A DNA stretch of 64,000 bases from Ilyomonas limi (GTDB lineage: Bacteria > Bacteroidota > Bacteroidia > Chitinophagales > Chitinophagaceae): assembly GCF_005233845.1 (NCBI RefSeq), contig NZ_SZQL01000010.1, positions 1 to 64,000 of the forward strand. The letters run 5' to 3'. The position numbers were made by a program, and so were the translations under genes. Positions 1 through 9,080 of the stretch are shown one piece after another. The notes below the pieces were generated by a model, which saw only the letters and a list, made by a program, of their open reading frames with translations, was not told where the DNA came from and searched no databases. Position 1 is the first letter of the stretch. Each line of letters opens with the position of its first letter.

Positions 1-393
1 TTCATTCTATCGGGTCAGGTTATCCCTTAAAAGGTTGCTCCTCAGCAGCGCCTTTCTCCGTTTTGCCTGACAGCATAAATGTAACATAGGAAAATCTTTT
101 GACACAGTTTAAATTACACTCCCGTTTTCAGTCAGCAAACATCTATTTTTCTCGATTTATCTAATCAATGTTATAATTCCCCGTGCTGTTTCAGATGTGC
201 CATCAATATCTGTCAGTGAAATTATTCAAAGCTTAATGCAATGCTGTATACATGATTATATGTACAGTAATGCGAGGCTTGCTGTGTCAGCTATAGTTTA
301 AGAGCCGTCTACTCGATTGATAGAACACTTTTACTTAAAAAAAATTTAATTAACAATGAGGCATTGCTACATTCTTAATGCTGCGTGTGCACC
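1..393. other. left-edge gap with a T9SS sorting-domain scrap
   Basis: No intact gene is visible. On the minus strand 157-225 translates as the last ~22 residues of a gliding-motility-type C-terminal sorting domain (ISLTDID...GIITLIR then stop), closely resembling the end of the fragment at 11451-11880. An in-frame stop lies just upstream, so only the very 3' end of such a gene survives. I see nothing else in the gap. Confidence 0.55.
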
Positions 394-945
394 CTATTTA
401 AAGAGCCCTTTTACTTTGTCTACCACCCCGCCGCTGCCGGTAAAGAATGCTTTAAGGTCCTGCAGATCTACATCACCATCAGCATCCCTGTCCAAACTTG
501 TTTTAAACTTGTTCAGCATTCCCCGCACATTAAGTCCTTGTGTTTTACCCTCACTCACCTCATTGAAAATCTTTTGGAGATCAAAGCTGTTATCAGCAGG
601 ATCAGCAGCTTTTTGTACCAGTCTCTTCAACACCGTTGGTATCAGGTTGTTGGCTATGTTTGCTGCGTGTTGGACATTTAAGCCGAAATGGCTCTGTAGC
701 CGGTCCATAAAGCTGCCGGTAGCTTGTTGGGTAACAGGGTTGGCAGTTATATTTTCACCATTACTGTTAAAGAGATTAGCCACTTCTTTTACATTGCCGT
801 TGGATAAAGACGTTTTTAAAGAATTCTCAATAGCAGTGCTGGCTTCCTGTACAGCTTCTTCATTCCGCTCATCAGGGATGGCCGTATTGTTGATGATAGT
901 GGTATCTGCGTTTTGTTTTACGAGGTGGTTCAAATTTTCTATCAT
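394..945 (-). CDS. EF-hand domain protein, function unknown
   Basis: A 183-residue soluble protein with no signal peptide or membrane segment. The first ~110 residues look helical and polar. Near the C-terminus (about residues 152-165) lies a canonical calcium-binding loop, DRDADGDVDLQDL, matching the DxDxDGxxDxxD pattern of EF-hand and dockerin-like loops. Proteins of this layout are, as I recall, common in Chitinophagaceae and have no assigned role. The gene ends in a hydrophobic FFTGSGG...GLFK tail. It stands alone, facing away from the IS5-type element, with a gene-free stretch on its downstream side. Calcium binding is likely from the loop; anything further is unknown. Confidence 0.75.
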   Translation of the reverse strand: MIENLNHLVKQNADTTIINNTAIPDERNEEAVQEASTAIENSLKTSLSNGNVKEVANLFNSNGENITANPVTQQATGSFMDRLQSHFGLNVQHAANIANNLIPTVLKRLVQKAADPADNSFDLQKIFNEVSEGKTQGLNVRGMLNKFKTSLDRDADGDVDLQDLKAFFTGSGGVVDKVKGLFK

Positions 946-1043
946 AAAAATTGATTTAGTTGTTTTATTACAATAGCTAAAATTAATACTTTAAACACAA
1001 ATGTTTTATTACTCTGATGCAACAAACATTTTATTTTAAAGAA

Positions 1044-1960
1044 GCCATATAGAGTTTTAACAAAAAAGACTTCCGGGTGATAAAGAACTTTGAGTTGCAA
1101 AACAAAAAGGTCAGTTATCATGGAAGTCTTAAACAAAGATACGATTGAGTAGTGGATAGTACCACATTTGAGCAGTGGCAGGCGTGGTACTAAGGTGCGG
1201 GTAGAGTCCTGGAGAATAGTAGCAGCTATTCTGTACCGGTTGAAAAGCGGGTGTCAGTGGCAGATGCTACCAGTAGAAAAGTTCTTTACTTCGGAAAAGC
1301 GCTTAACCGCTAATGGTGTATATTATCATTTCAACAAATGGGTAAAGAATGGCTGTTTTAAAAAGGTGTGGATAGAACTATTAAAAACTAATCATAAGCT
1401 TTTAGATTTGTCTTGTATGCAACCTGACGGCTCACATACACCTGCAAAGAATGGAGGTGAGCACATTGGCTACCAGAGCAGAAAGGCAGCCCGCACTACC
1501 AATGCACTTTTCTTTAGCGATAATCAGGGGCTGCCGCTTGCTGTGGCTACCCCTCAGAGTGGTAACCACCATGACTTGCACGACGTCGAGCAACTGTTTG
1601 AAGAGTTGTATCATCTGCTCAGCGAAGCAGATGTTGATCTAAAGGGTGTATTTATGAATGCAGATAGTGGCTTTGATGCACAAGTGCTGCGTGAGCAGTG
1701 CAGTGAAAAACAAATAGAAGCCAACATTGAAGTCAATGAAAGAAATCAGAAGCAAGCGCTATCAACTGATTATGTTTACTTTGATGACCTGCTCTATAAA
1801 AGAAGATTCGTAACAGAGAAGATGAACGCCTGGATAGACTCCTTCAAAGCTTTGCTCATCCGATTCGAAACATCTGTTAAAGCATGGATGGCACTGCACT
1901 TCATCGCCTTTTCCGTGCTGTTGTGCAGAAAAATCCCAAACTGTTAAACTCTAAATAGGT
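1044..1960 (+). mobile_element. IS5-type insertion sequence, transposase interrupted by an amber codon
   Basis: The transposase reading frame is bracketed by imperfect inverted ends: the left end near 1044-1062 (around tagagttttaaca) and the right end near 1942-1960 (tgttaaactctaaata). The right end directly abuts the stop codon of the GH43 remnant at 1961. The exact ends are uncertain because the inverted repeats need gaps to align, and no target duplication was confirmed. Confidence 0.5.
1120..1947 (+). pseudogene. IS5-family DDE transposase with in-frame TAG at codon 11
   Basis: The frame opens at ATG 1120 (MEVLNKDTIE), meets TAG at 1150-1152, and then continues without interruption (WIVPHLSSGRRGTK...) to the stop at 1945. 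The context suggests an ancestral CAG (Gln), so a single C-to-T change would explain the stop. Translation could restart at TTG 1168, giving 259 residues. The DDE catalytic residues are visible: D in MQPDGSH, D in MNADSGFD and E in the FVTEKMNAWID motif, typical of IS5/IS4-type transposases. The C-terminus (FSVLLCRKIPNC) is normal for the family. The copy is probably inactive unless the amber codon is read through or the TTG start is used. Confidence 0.8.
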
Positions 1961-2625
1961 TCAAGGTATATAAGACTTGTCTATGACTAATTTATCGCCT
2001 GGTAAATCAACTTCAAACAAATAAGGAATGCGCACATACCGGCCAGTGATGTTTTTGTGACTATGAATAGACATTAACAGTTTGCCATCTAATGTGCGGA
2101 ACAACATTCCATGACGGTAATTAGGCGGTGTAATCGGGTCTTTCTCCTGAATCCAGAAACCATCGAGGGTGCCGCTTTTGAGTAAGCCACGCCTTGTGTA
2201 TATACGTCGTAAATCCAACTGGTCCATATCATTCCCAACTGTCCTGTTTTTGTTTGGAACAAGTAAGCGCCATCAGTTATTTTGTTCGGTATGTCATTGC
2301 CGTTTTCGTCTTTTTCAAGACTCCAGGGAGCGTCACTGGCACGGAACAACACCTTGCCTTTACCAATTGTCCCACTTAAATTTGGTTTCAGTTCCATATT
2401 TTCGATAGTGCCGTTCCAGTTCTGTAGCCATTCGTAGCAATAGACCATATAGAGTTTTCCATCTTTATCTATCCAAAAAGTTCTATCTAAAGTAGGCATA
2501 TCAACAGGTAAATAAATGGAATCCTTCATTGGTACATAAGGTCCATCAGGCTTATTGCTTACCAGTACGTGGCAGGCTCGCCGTTCTATGGCGTTTTCTC
2601 TAACGGTATCAATCTTGACGACTCA
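1961..2625 (-). pseudogene. GH43-like glycoside hydrolase remnant, frameshifted
   Basis: Two minus-strand frames make one protein. The upstream frame (2625 to ~2183) reads VLVSNKPDGPYVPMKDS... through YTQGVAYSK. The downstream frame continues from SGTLDGFWIQEKDPI to the stop at 1961. The switch falls at a run of four A residues near 2182, so one lost or gained base explains it. The motifs (DRTFWIDKDGKLYMVY, GPYVP, MLFRTLDGKLLMSIHS) are those of five-bladed-propeller GH43 arabinanase/xylosidase-like enzymes. The 5' part of the gene is missing; an in-frame stop lies near 2620. Its stop codon touches the IS5-type element, which suggests damage by transposition. Confidence 0.7.
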
Positions 2626-2935
2626 GTTGGTGAAGGTGGCAAAATAATAATATTTATTTCTGTAGGGGTGAATTTCAGCGGCCCAAATAATATAGATCTT
2701 CTTTAAAACTTTTAAATCAGAATATATTTGAAATTCTAAGCCTGAATACGATAACAGAAATTCTAAGCCTGGATCTTTAATTTATTAAATTCCAAATGAT
2801 ATAACGTAGAATTGATTTAGGAAAGTATATAACTACTTATCGTGCAGCTTTTGAAGATAATTCTACATTTTCGAAATTCCAGTTGCCTTGTGAAATAAAG
2901 CGTAGCACTTAAAGAGGACTTTTATTATAACTTTT
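2626..2935. other. gene-free stretch with a short direct repeat
   Basis: AT-rich spacer between the GH43 remnant and the end of the peptidase operon. A 15-bp sequence (gaaattctaagcctg) occurs at 2730-2744 and again at 2757-2771, 27 bp apart. No hairpin terminator was identified for the operon that ends at 2936. Confidence 0.5.
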
Positions 2936-3454
2936 TTATTGTTTAGAAGTAAGTTTTAAAATAGATTCTGGAATTGCATTAAATAGCGTTTTAATCAGTT
3001 CGATAATATCTTTAATTCCCTCGCGATTGCCAAGGACGTTTACTTCCCATCCTTTGCCTGTTTCATATTTTATTTTTGAGGTCGCTAAAAGCATTATAAA
3101 AGAAACAACACCACCCATAGCAAGAATAACCTCTGCGGATTGCTCATCGTCCTTGTAATTTTTAATGGCTTCGGCTAAGGCAGGCGCTGTGTTTTTTTCC
3201 TGGGCGAGTTGCAGCAAACTTGCCCTGGCAAATTTGATGGCTTCTTCTGATTCTAACGGCATGGAATATTGTTCCTGATTATCCATAACCGTTTTCATTT
3301 CCGGAATGTTTTTCACATTCGCCGGTAAATGCCTGATTATTGTTTCGGCGTCTGCATCAACCTTGTCGAACAGCGTTGTGCTAAAGTGATTAAAAAATCG
3401 CAACAGCCGAAAACCGTCCATATTTTCTATCAAACTTATTGTTTCTGATTTCAT
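2936..3454 (-). CDS. small one-helix membrane protein at the end of the CHAT/C25 operon
   Basis: A 172-residue protein I do not recognise. Residues 1-105 are mostly amphipathic helix. One hydrophobic segment, about residues 108-125 (VILAMGGVVSFIMLLA), is followed by a short basic/aromatic stretch (KIKYETGKGWEVNV) and a C-terminal helix (IIELIKTLFNAIP). It lacks a signal peptide, so it could sit in the inner membrane by this single helix. It starts 17 bases after the CHAT gene stop and is very likely co-translated with it. Its position suggests a membrane effector or a protease substrate. It is shorter than bacterial gasdermins and shows no gasdermin-like beta pattern, so I do not assign it to that family. 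Confidence 0.75.
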   Translation of the reverse strand: MKSETISLIENMDGFRLLRFFNHFSTTLFDKVDADAETIIRHLPANVKNIPEMKTVMDNQEQYSMPLESEEAIKFARASLLQLAQEKNTAPALAEAIKNYKDDEQSAEVILAMGGVVSFIMLLATSKIKYETGKGWEVNVLGNREGIKDIIELIKTLFNAIPESILKLTSKQ

Positions 3455-3471
3455 ATAAATAAATTTGGTTT

Positions 3472-5910
3472 TTATCTCCAGTCACCTGACAAGATCATGC
3501 CTGCCCAATAATAGGGGCCGTGGTTTTGAAAAGGCACTTCAGACATTATTTCGAGCATTGCCTTTTTGTAGGCGGCTGCTTTAGTAAGTTTTTCTTTAAG
3601 CCAATAGTGATAGAAGCGAATACAGAAATTGTTTGCCCATACGATTGAAATATTCCATCCGGCGGTCAACATGCTCCTAGCCCCGAGAAAGAAGGCTGCG
3701 TTTTCCATACCAAGAGCATCACCCCCTACGCCTTCTTTAGAACGTGCACTAACGCATGCCTGAAAAGTAACATGACTATTTTTCCAGCTTTTATCAGCAT
3801 CAAATAATTTGCAGGAATTTAGAAAATAACTTTTTTCAAAGTAATTAAATTTCGGATCTAAAGCAGGCAGCTTTTCACCATCTTTTAGTAGTAAGCCACT
3901 ATTGTAAAACGGATTTGCTTTTGCAGGATCAGTCCCGGGCGACGGAAAAACACCGTGTGTTGAAAAATGGATAAGTGAGTTTATGTAATCGTTTCTTGAA
4001 AATTTATCAAGGGAGTCAGCTTCGGATACTCCGTCAAAGGACGAGTAGTTTTTTGATAACCATTGTTTTACTTCTGAAAACTGCTGTATTTTTTCAGAAT
4101 TGTCCAGATCCTGCACTGCCGGTACCGTACAGCAAATAATTTTCGTTGGGAGAACAGGTGAATGTTCCAAAAGAGAGATTAATTGATACGCTCCGTGTAT
4201 CCTTGACAGCGAAAATTGCTGAATCAAATAACTGTTATTAAACAAAGCATATTGCAGAGGAAACAAAAACAATACTTCATGGGGCGAATAAATCAGGTGA
4301 TCACCCAAATTTAAATTTCCTTCCTCCAAAGCTCTCTTCAGAACATTGAGAAGCTTGCCTAAGTTCTCCGGAATATTAATCTTTTTGGTGAAAAACCCCT
4401 TAGTGGATTTGCTGTTCCATTCTTTGGGATCATCCAAATGGTCATCAACCCATTTCTTCATAACTGTTTTATCAACGTCAGGTGTACGCTCAACATAAAT
4501 CTTTCCGTTCGATGTCAGCAATACGCTGATAGAGTAGTCATCATACAAAAAGAAACTAAGATAAGATGCATGGTTCTTCAAAAGCAAAGAAGGTAATTTC
4601 TCAACGGGCAATTCATAATTAGCCACCTCCATTTCAGTATCTGATTGTTCTGCGATCGCATCTGCCAGCAGTCTGCCTTTTGAAGCTTCTATGGCTTTTA
4701 ATACACCTCTTTCATTCCCACTTCGGTGATATAGTTCTATAAGGCTTGGAAAAAGATATTCGAAAGTTTTAAATACACCCGCCCGTTCTTTTTTATTATA
4801 AATTGATGCGCGTTTATGCTCCAGGTTTACCCTTAATTCTTCTAAGGTGTCCGCTCCTTCGGCAGACAAACGCAGTCGTTTTTGGCAAATGTGGATACTC
4901 CACAATGTGTCGTTGGATTCGTCTATATATTTGCTTCTGAATTTGGGAAGTAGCTGTTGAAGGTCATGTAATGTGTTTTTCAACACATCTGGATTTGATT
5001 TAGTAGAGTCATTTAAAAATACACCCTGCAGATCGTAAAGTTTCAGGCGGAGATCCATTATGTTGTATTCCTCCTTTTCTTCACTTACCGTTTTAAAATA
5101 GTTATTAAATTTACGGTAAATACTTGTTGCATTATTAAATTGTTCGTTATTGTTTCCCGTATTTCCTATTAAGGGTCTTAACTGATTGATCATTTGGGAA
5201 ATTTCATTTGATTGTTGTGTTTCACCTTCGGATGTTTGCGTAAACATTTCACCAATAGCATCAATCATGTTTTTTAACTCAGCCTGCTGTTCTTCTGTTT
5301 CTGATTTTTTTGCTTCTTCAGAAGTAACACTGATTTCTCTGAATAATGCTTTTATTTTTGTTCCTAACCGCTCATAATTAATTCTTGAATAATAAGGAAT
5401 ATTACCAGGAGAAAGGCTTTGAAATATGCTTCTTGCCGTTTCAGGATTATCAATGGCGAGATATAATTCAACAGCATTCAACTGTGCAGAGATGAATTCG
5501 GGCTTGTTAAAATGTTTTTGGAAATCTTTGACCGTCCTGTCGTAAAATTCTATTCCTTCACTATAGCGGGCGCTATCGAGATATGATTTCGTAATGAAAT
5601 TGGCCGACGAAGCAGCAAAGTATAGTACTTCTTCTTTTCTCCTCTCAGCCGATTTAAATAGATAGTGATACACACATTCATACGTTGCTAATCCGTACAG
5701 CAAAGCATGATTGTAATTGCCGCCCTGCGCATAAGCGCTTGACATGGCGTTTAAGCTGCAAATACTATAAAATGGATCACCACTTGTCATCATCGCAAGT
5801 GAACTTTCAGTGTTGGCATTTTGTGGTGAATTCTTTATGAATTCTGTGATGAATTTAAAATCTCTTTTAAGGTATGCCCGGATAAGAATTTGAAAATTGA
5901 TTGAAGTCAT
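3472..5910 (-). CDS. TPR-CHAT caspase-like peptidase
   Basis: An 812-residue cytoplasmic protein. Residues 1 to ~420 are helical repeats of TPR type (for example YNHALLYGLATYECVYHYL and ELYHRSGNERGVLKAIEASK), interrupted by a polar, glutamate/glutamine-rich stretch at ~195-260. Residues ~430-812 form a CHAT domain, a clan CD cysteine peptidase fold. The catalytic pair is visible: His652 in IHFSTHGVF and Cys719 in VTFQACVSARS. The typical ending YYWAGMILSGDWR is present. TPR-CHAT proteins act as proteases in biological conflict systems, such as the type III-E CRISPR-associated craspase and gasdermin-linked proteases. No CRISPR locus accompanies this one. It lies 68 bases after the C25-like gene. 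Confidence 0.88.
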   Translation of the reverse strand: MTSINFQILIRAYLKRDFKFITEFIKNSPQNANTESSLAMMTSGDPFYSICSLNAMSSAYAQGGNYNHALLYGLATYECVYHYLFKSAERRKEEVLYFAASSANFITKSYLDSARYSEGIEFYDRTVKDFQKHFNKPEFISAQLNAVELYLAIDNPETARSIFQSLSPGNIPYYSRINYERLGTKIKALFREISVTSEEAKKSETEEQQAELKNMIDAIGEMFTQTSEGETQQSNEISQMINQLRPLIGNTGNNNEQFNNATSIYRKFNNYFKTVSEEKEEYNIMDLRLKLYDLQGVFLNDSTKSNPDVLKNTLHDLQQLLPKFRSKYIDESNDTLWSIHICQKRLRLSAEGADTLEELRVNLEHKRASIYNKKERAGVFKTFEYLFPSLIELYHRSGNERGVLKAIEASKGRLLADAIAEQSDTEMEVANYELPVEKLPSLLLKNHASYLSFFLYDDYSISVLLTSNGKIYVERTPDVDKTVMKKWVDDHLDDPKEWNSKSTKGFFTKKINIPENLGKLLNVLKRALEEGNLNLGDHLIYSPHEVLFLFPLQYALFNNSYLIQQFSLSRIHGAYQLISLLEHSPVLPTKIICCTVPAVQDLDNSEKIQQFSEVKQWLSKNYSSFDGVSEADSLDKFSRNDYINSLIHFSTHGVFPSPGTDPAKANPFYNSGLLLKDGEKLPALDPKFNYFEKSYFLNSCKLFDADKSWKNSHVTFQACVSARSKEGVGGDALGMENAAFFLGARSMLTAGWNISIVWANNFCIRFYHYWLKEKLTKAAAYKKAMLEIMSEVPFQNHGPYYWAGMILSGDWR

Positions 5911-5978
5911 TCTGTAGAATTAATTGAGGTGAGATGAAATATGAAAACAAATGCAACTTCAAACAAGCGAAAACTACT

Positions 5979-7784
5979 TCAATATGAAAGTTTCAATGTA
6001 GGATCTCCGAAAACGATATTACGATAAGGATGTGGAATTTGTCCTGCCACGTTTTCGTTACGCATCAGTTGAAGTATGCCGTCGCCAAGACATTGCCCCT
6101 GTTGCCACGCCTCATAAACCGGCGTGTAGTCCGCTGGTATACTGGTTACATTATGTGCAAGTACTGCTAAACCATTACACCGCATGAGGTAGGTTACCGC
6201 AAGATTTTGGGCGCCATACTGACGGTGTAATGGTGTGGCTGGTGAAATTCTCTCGCCGGCAGCGAGATATTGTGGCCGGTGTATGATATCACCCACATCA
6301 CATCCACCCAAGAGGTAAAATCTTGAATACGGAGAACGGTTTGGAAGTGCAAAGTGGTGCAATGCTTTTACAGAAGTTTGTCCTCCAGGCACACTTACGC
6401 TAAACACTGAGCCAGGACTCGTAAAGCTTTGAGGAAAGGCTGCCGGCACCACTTCTGTACTTCCCGGTTGTGCTGCAAAGTAATGATTAAGAAAGTCACT
6501 GTGCATCATATAGTAGCATACAAGATGCTCTTCCGAAAATGAGTTGAAGTAGTTTTCTATTGTCGCCCATTGTGTTGCGGGAAGGGAGTTACTATCTGCA
6601 TTCACTACAATGCTTGATTGTGTAACAGAATTCGTCCATTTATTGCTTTCCGATTCCCAGCCACCTGCAAAATCCAGGTCAAGAAATATATACCCCCGCC
6701 GTTGGCGCGATGTTGTCCGATGCTCGTGATTTCGATTAAAATAATCTACAAGAAGCCTCAGTTCTTCTTGTTCTGAATACTCCAGTCCACTTTGACCAGT
6801 ACGCCATGCTGATTGCGATGCCGTAATGCGGCCTACCCAAAACTTAGAATCTGCAGCATGCTTTTGATTAGTCCGTTCAGCGTGATGAACCTGCCACTGA
6901 GCAAGGGCGTGCGTAATAAAACCTGGCGCACTCCACTGATTGCGATTGTAAAGACTTCCATTCGGGTGGCGGGAATCATCGAATGGAAGCCTTCCGCCAA
7001 GATTGCTCCCGGGAGGAAAGGTGGGGGCTGTAGCCATCCACTCCCAGTACCCATGCGGATCAGCAAGTACTGCGTCAACCGAAAAATAATCCAATTCATG
7101 TTGTTCGAGTATTTGTCCAACTTGCCGGTCTTCAAGATTTACTATACCTGCGGTGGGGAAATCTCCAACCAGTAATACGCCCCCAAGCGTTTGTGCTGCA
7201 TGGTAAAACTTTTTAACGAATCGGTAGAGATCCAGAAATTCATCGGGTAAATGGCGGTGATAACGTTCCCTGGTTTCATGGCTGCGTACATCTAAACTGT
7301 ATGCTACTACTTCCCAGCCTTCGTTTTGCAGGTCATCAAAAAACCGGGTAAGTATTGATATTCCGTCAGAAAGGCTTGACAGGAGTGCTCCCGAAATTCG
7401 TTCTTCAACAATTACCAAAACACGCTGTGCTCCTGGTGAACTCGCCCTATAGTCAATAGGAAGAATTCGGGGGTTATCAAATGAGAGCTCCAATAAAGGC
7501 GAAGGCATTCGCCGGCCAAACCAGGTATAAGAACTTCCAGCCTGCAAAAAAGTTCCTCTGAGGTCATCGCCTCTAACCTTTGCAGAATATTGTTGATCAA
7601 TTCCGGATCGGGTAAACCTGAGTTCATCGTTGATGAATGATAATGAGGAGAGATTTTCGGTATTAGAAAGGTCGTCAAATTTTATTTGTCCATTTAAATT
7701 GTTACCAGCTTGCCATAAGTGTAAAGAAGCTGGATTTTCATTAGCGACAATACGCCACATCCCAAGGATTTCATTAAGTGTCAT
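5979..7784 (-). CDS. gingipain-type (C25-like) cysteine peptidase
   Basis: A 601-residue protein without signal peptide. Residues 1-92 form a small beta-rich domain (repeating L...G.W / YTWFG pattern). From ~120 onward the peptidase C25 fold is recognisable: RVLVIVEE (120s), the GGVLLVGDFPTA strand (~201-212), His428 in CYYMMHSDFLNHY as probable catalytic His, Cys495 in FYLLGGCDVGDII as probable nucleophile, and the C25 hallmark NIVFGDPTLKL at the C-terminus. C25 belongs to clan CD, like caspases and CHAT. Secreted gingipains carry a signal peptide and a sorting domain, both absent here, so this enzyme is probably intracellular. It starts 5 bases after the 141-residue gene. Cleavage specificity cannot be read from the sequence. 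Confidence 0.8.
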   Translation of the reverse strand: MTLNEILGMWRIVANENPASLHLWQAGNNLNGQIKFDDLSNTENLSSLSFINDELRFTRSGIDQQYSAKVRGDDLRGTFLQAGSSYTWFGRRMPSPLLELSFDNPRILPIDYRASSPGAQRVLVIVEERISGALLSSLSDGISILTRFFDDLQNEGWEVVAYSLDVRSHETRERYHRHLPDEFLDLYRFVKKFYHAAQTLGGVLLVGDFPTAGIVNLEDRQVGQILEQHELDYFSVDAVLADPHGYWEWMATAPTFPPGSNLGGRLPFDDSRHPNGSLYNRNQWSAPGFITHALAQWQVHHAERTNQKHAADSKFWVGRITASQSAWRTGQSGLEYSEQEELRLLVDYFNRNHEHRTTSRQRRGYIFLDLDFAGGWESESNKWTNSVTQSSIVVNADSNSLPATQWATIENYFNSFSEEHLVCYYMMHSDFLNHYFAAQPGSTEVVPAAFPQSFTSPGSVFSVSVPGGQTSVKALHHFALPNRSPYSRFYLLGGCDVGDIIHRPQYLAAGERISPATPLHRQYGAQNLAVTYLMRCNGLAVLAHNVTSIPADYTPVYEAWQQGQCLGDGILQLMRNENVAGQIPHPYRNIVFGDPTLKLSY

Positions 7785-7789
7785 ATTAT

Positions 7790-8215
7790 TTAATTTAATG
7801 TTTGTACAGTCGGCACATCTTCTAAATCACCAATGCCCTTTACATTTTTATTTCTTTGCCGATAACAGATTAAGTTAAGTGCATGTATTTTTCCAAAATC
7901 AATCCAGTTGTAATCAAAAAGACATTTATCTTCATTGTTATCAGGAGGTTTATTGGGATTAAATTTTTCTGTTTCAGTCATATTAAGTTTCGGCATTCTT
8001 ACATCGGTGACAAATCCTTCAAATAATTGAGAAATTAACTGATCTCCTTTCGCACTTTCTGATGTTAATTTTCTCTCAACAAATACAATGATTGCTTCAC
8101 GGTTTGTTACTGTACCGCCACTGATTTTTGATCCATAATCAACCCCCAATACTCCATCGTATTGAATGAACTTTTGCTTTGCATTTAAGTATGCATGAAA
8201 AAGTTTAGTATTCAT
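7790..8215 (-). CDS. small protein resembling the N-terminal domain of NAL1/trypsin-like proteases
   Basis: A 141-residue soluble protein, first gene of the peptidase operon. Residues 19-77 (GVLGVDYGSKISGG, REAIIVFVERKL, EGFVTDVRMPK) match the pattern GVGxGyK...E.AI.VFVxKKL...G..TDV that normally precedes the peptidase domain in bacterial NAL1/trypsin-like proteins. The peptidase domain itself is absent. The tail (residues 95-141) contains a distinctive DYNWIDFGKIHALNL segment of unknown role. As a free-standing domain beside two caspase-fold peptidases it may be an adaptor, inhibitor or substrate; that is inference. The start is the first ATG after an AT-rich leader; no TAnnTTTG promoter was recognised upstream. 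Confidence 0.65.
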   Translation of the reverse strand: MNTKLFHAYLNAKQKFIQYDGVLGVDYGSKISGGTVTNREAIIVFVERKLTSESAKGDQLISQLFEGFVTDVRMPKLNMTETEKFNPNKPPDNNEDKCLFDYNWIDFGKIHALNLICYRQRNKNVKGIGDLEDVPTVQTLN

Positions 8216-9080
8216 AAATTAAAATTTAATTTGTTGTCTACTCTTTGAATTGGATTTACGGCATACTCCTTTTTAGTTTATGTAGAGTTTATTTATTAAA
8301 TTGTATTGATCAGTAGTTGCAACAGGGCTGGGCAGTTGCTCAAGTCTTATCAATGATAAAACATATTTGATGTGTCAATTGTTAACCGCTACAATGTCGG
8401 TCTGTATGGTACATCACATAAGGATTACCATAATTGTATGAATTTTAAATAATTTTTATGCCTTTGATTATTATGCCTTTCGTTTTCGCTTGTGTTAATT
8501 GTTTAGTAACGTAAATGCAGAAATAATTTTGCCCTGCCTGCCAAAGCTATCAATGGAAATTGCTCAGGCACTCTCAAAGCTATCGTCAACTACTTCCCAT
8601 CACCATGTGAAAAACATCCTCTATTACACCGCGTTTAGCCAGGGAAATCAGTACGAACAATCAGGAAAAAAAAGTTAAGAATTGAATTTGATAGGCTAGT
8701 GGTTCTTATAATCGTCTAAAGGGGCTAAGTATTAGGCTTGAAATAAAGATAAAACATTTTTAATTATAACATCCAGACAAAAAATTTTACAATAAGAACA
8801 CATGAAGTTTTTAGCTCTTCCAAAAACTTTGCACAAATATATTACTACATATAAAGCAATATATAGCTTGTTTTGTTTTTTAATATCTCAAATGCACATT
8901 TGACTGCTTATGTCAATTCCTGATACCAAAAAAGCGAAATCAGATACCCGAAAAACGAAATTCTTTGTTTTCAAGTAGTACTGATACTCTGTTTTATTCT
9001 TTGTTTCCCCAAATTAAATTTCCTACCGCACCCATGAAACGAATCAATCATTATTTGTTGTTTTCCGTTTTACAATATTA
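8216..9080. other. AT-rich gene-poor stretch upstream of the peptidase operon
   Basis: No convincing gene. It should contain the promoter of the operon read leftward from 8215, but no clear box was found. Weak coding remnants are possible: a 42-codon plus-strand frame from ATG 8551 without recognisable homology, and a signal-peptide-like start (MKRINHYLLFSVLQY) from ATG 9034 that runs into the MITE at 9081. Confidence 0.4.

Noticed and set aside
356-976. Plus-strand 206-residue frame opposite the EF-hand gene
   Set aside because: It is the antisense of the minus-strand gene, which has a recognisable calcium loop; the plus-strand translation is Ser/Leu-rich without a family.
2936-8215. Type III-E CRISPR (craspase) or gasdermin module
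   Set aside because: TPR-CHAT is present, but there are no repeats, cas genes or a protein of gasdermin size or pattern.
7790-8215. Antitoxin of a toxin-antitoxin pair
   Set aside because: No DNA-binding motif or toxin partner; similarity is to a protease-associated N-terminal domain.
8551-8676. Small plus-strand frame (MEIAQALSKLSS...)
   Set aside because: Short, without homology or translation signals that I can support.
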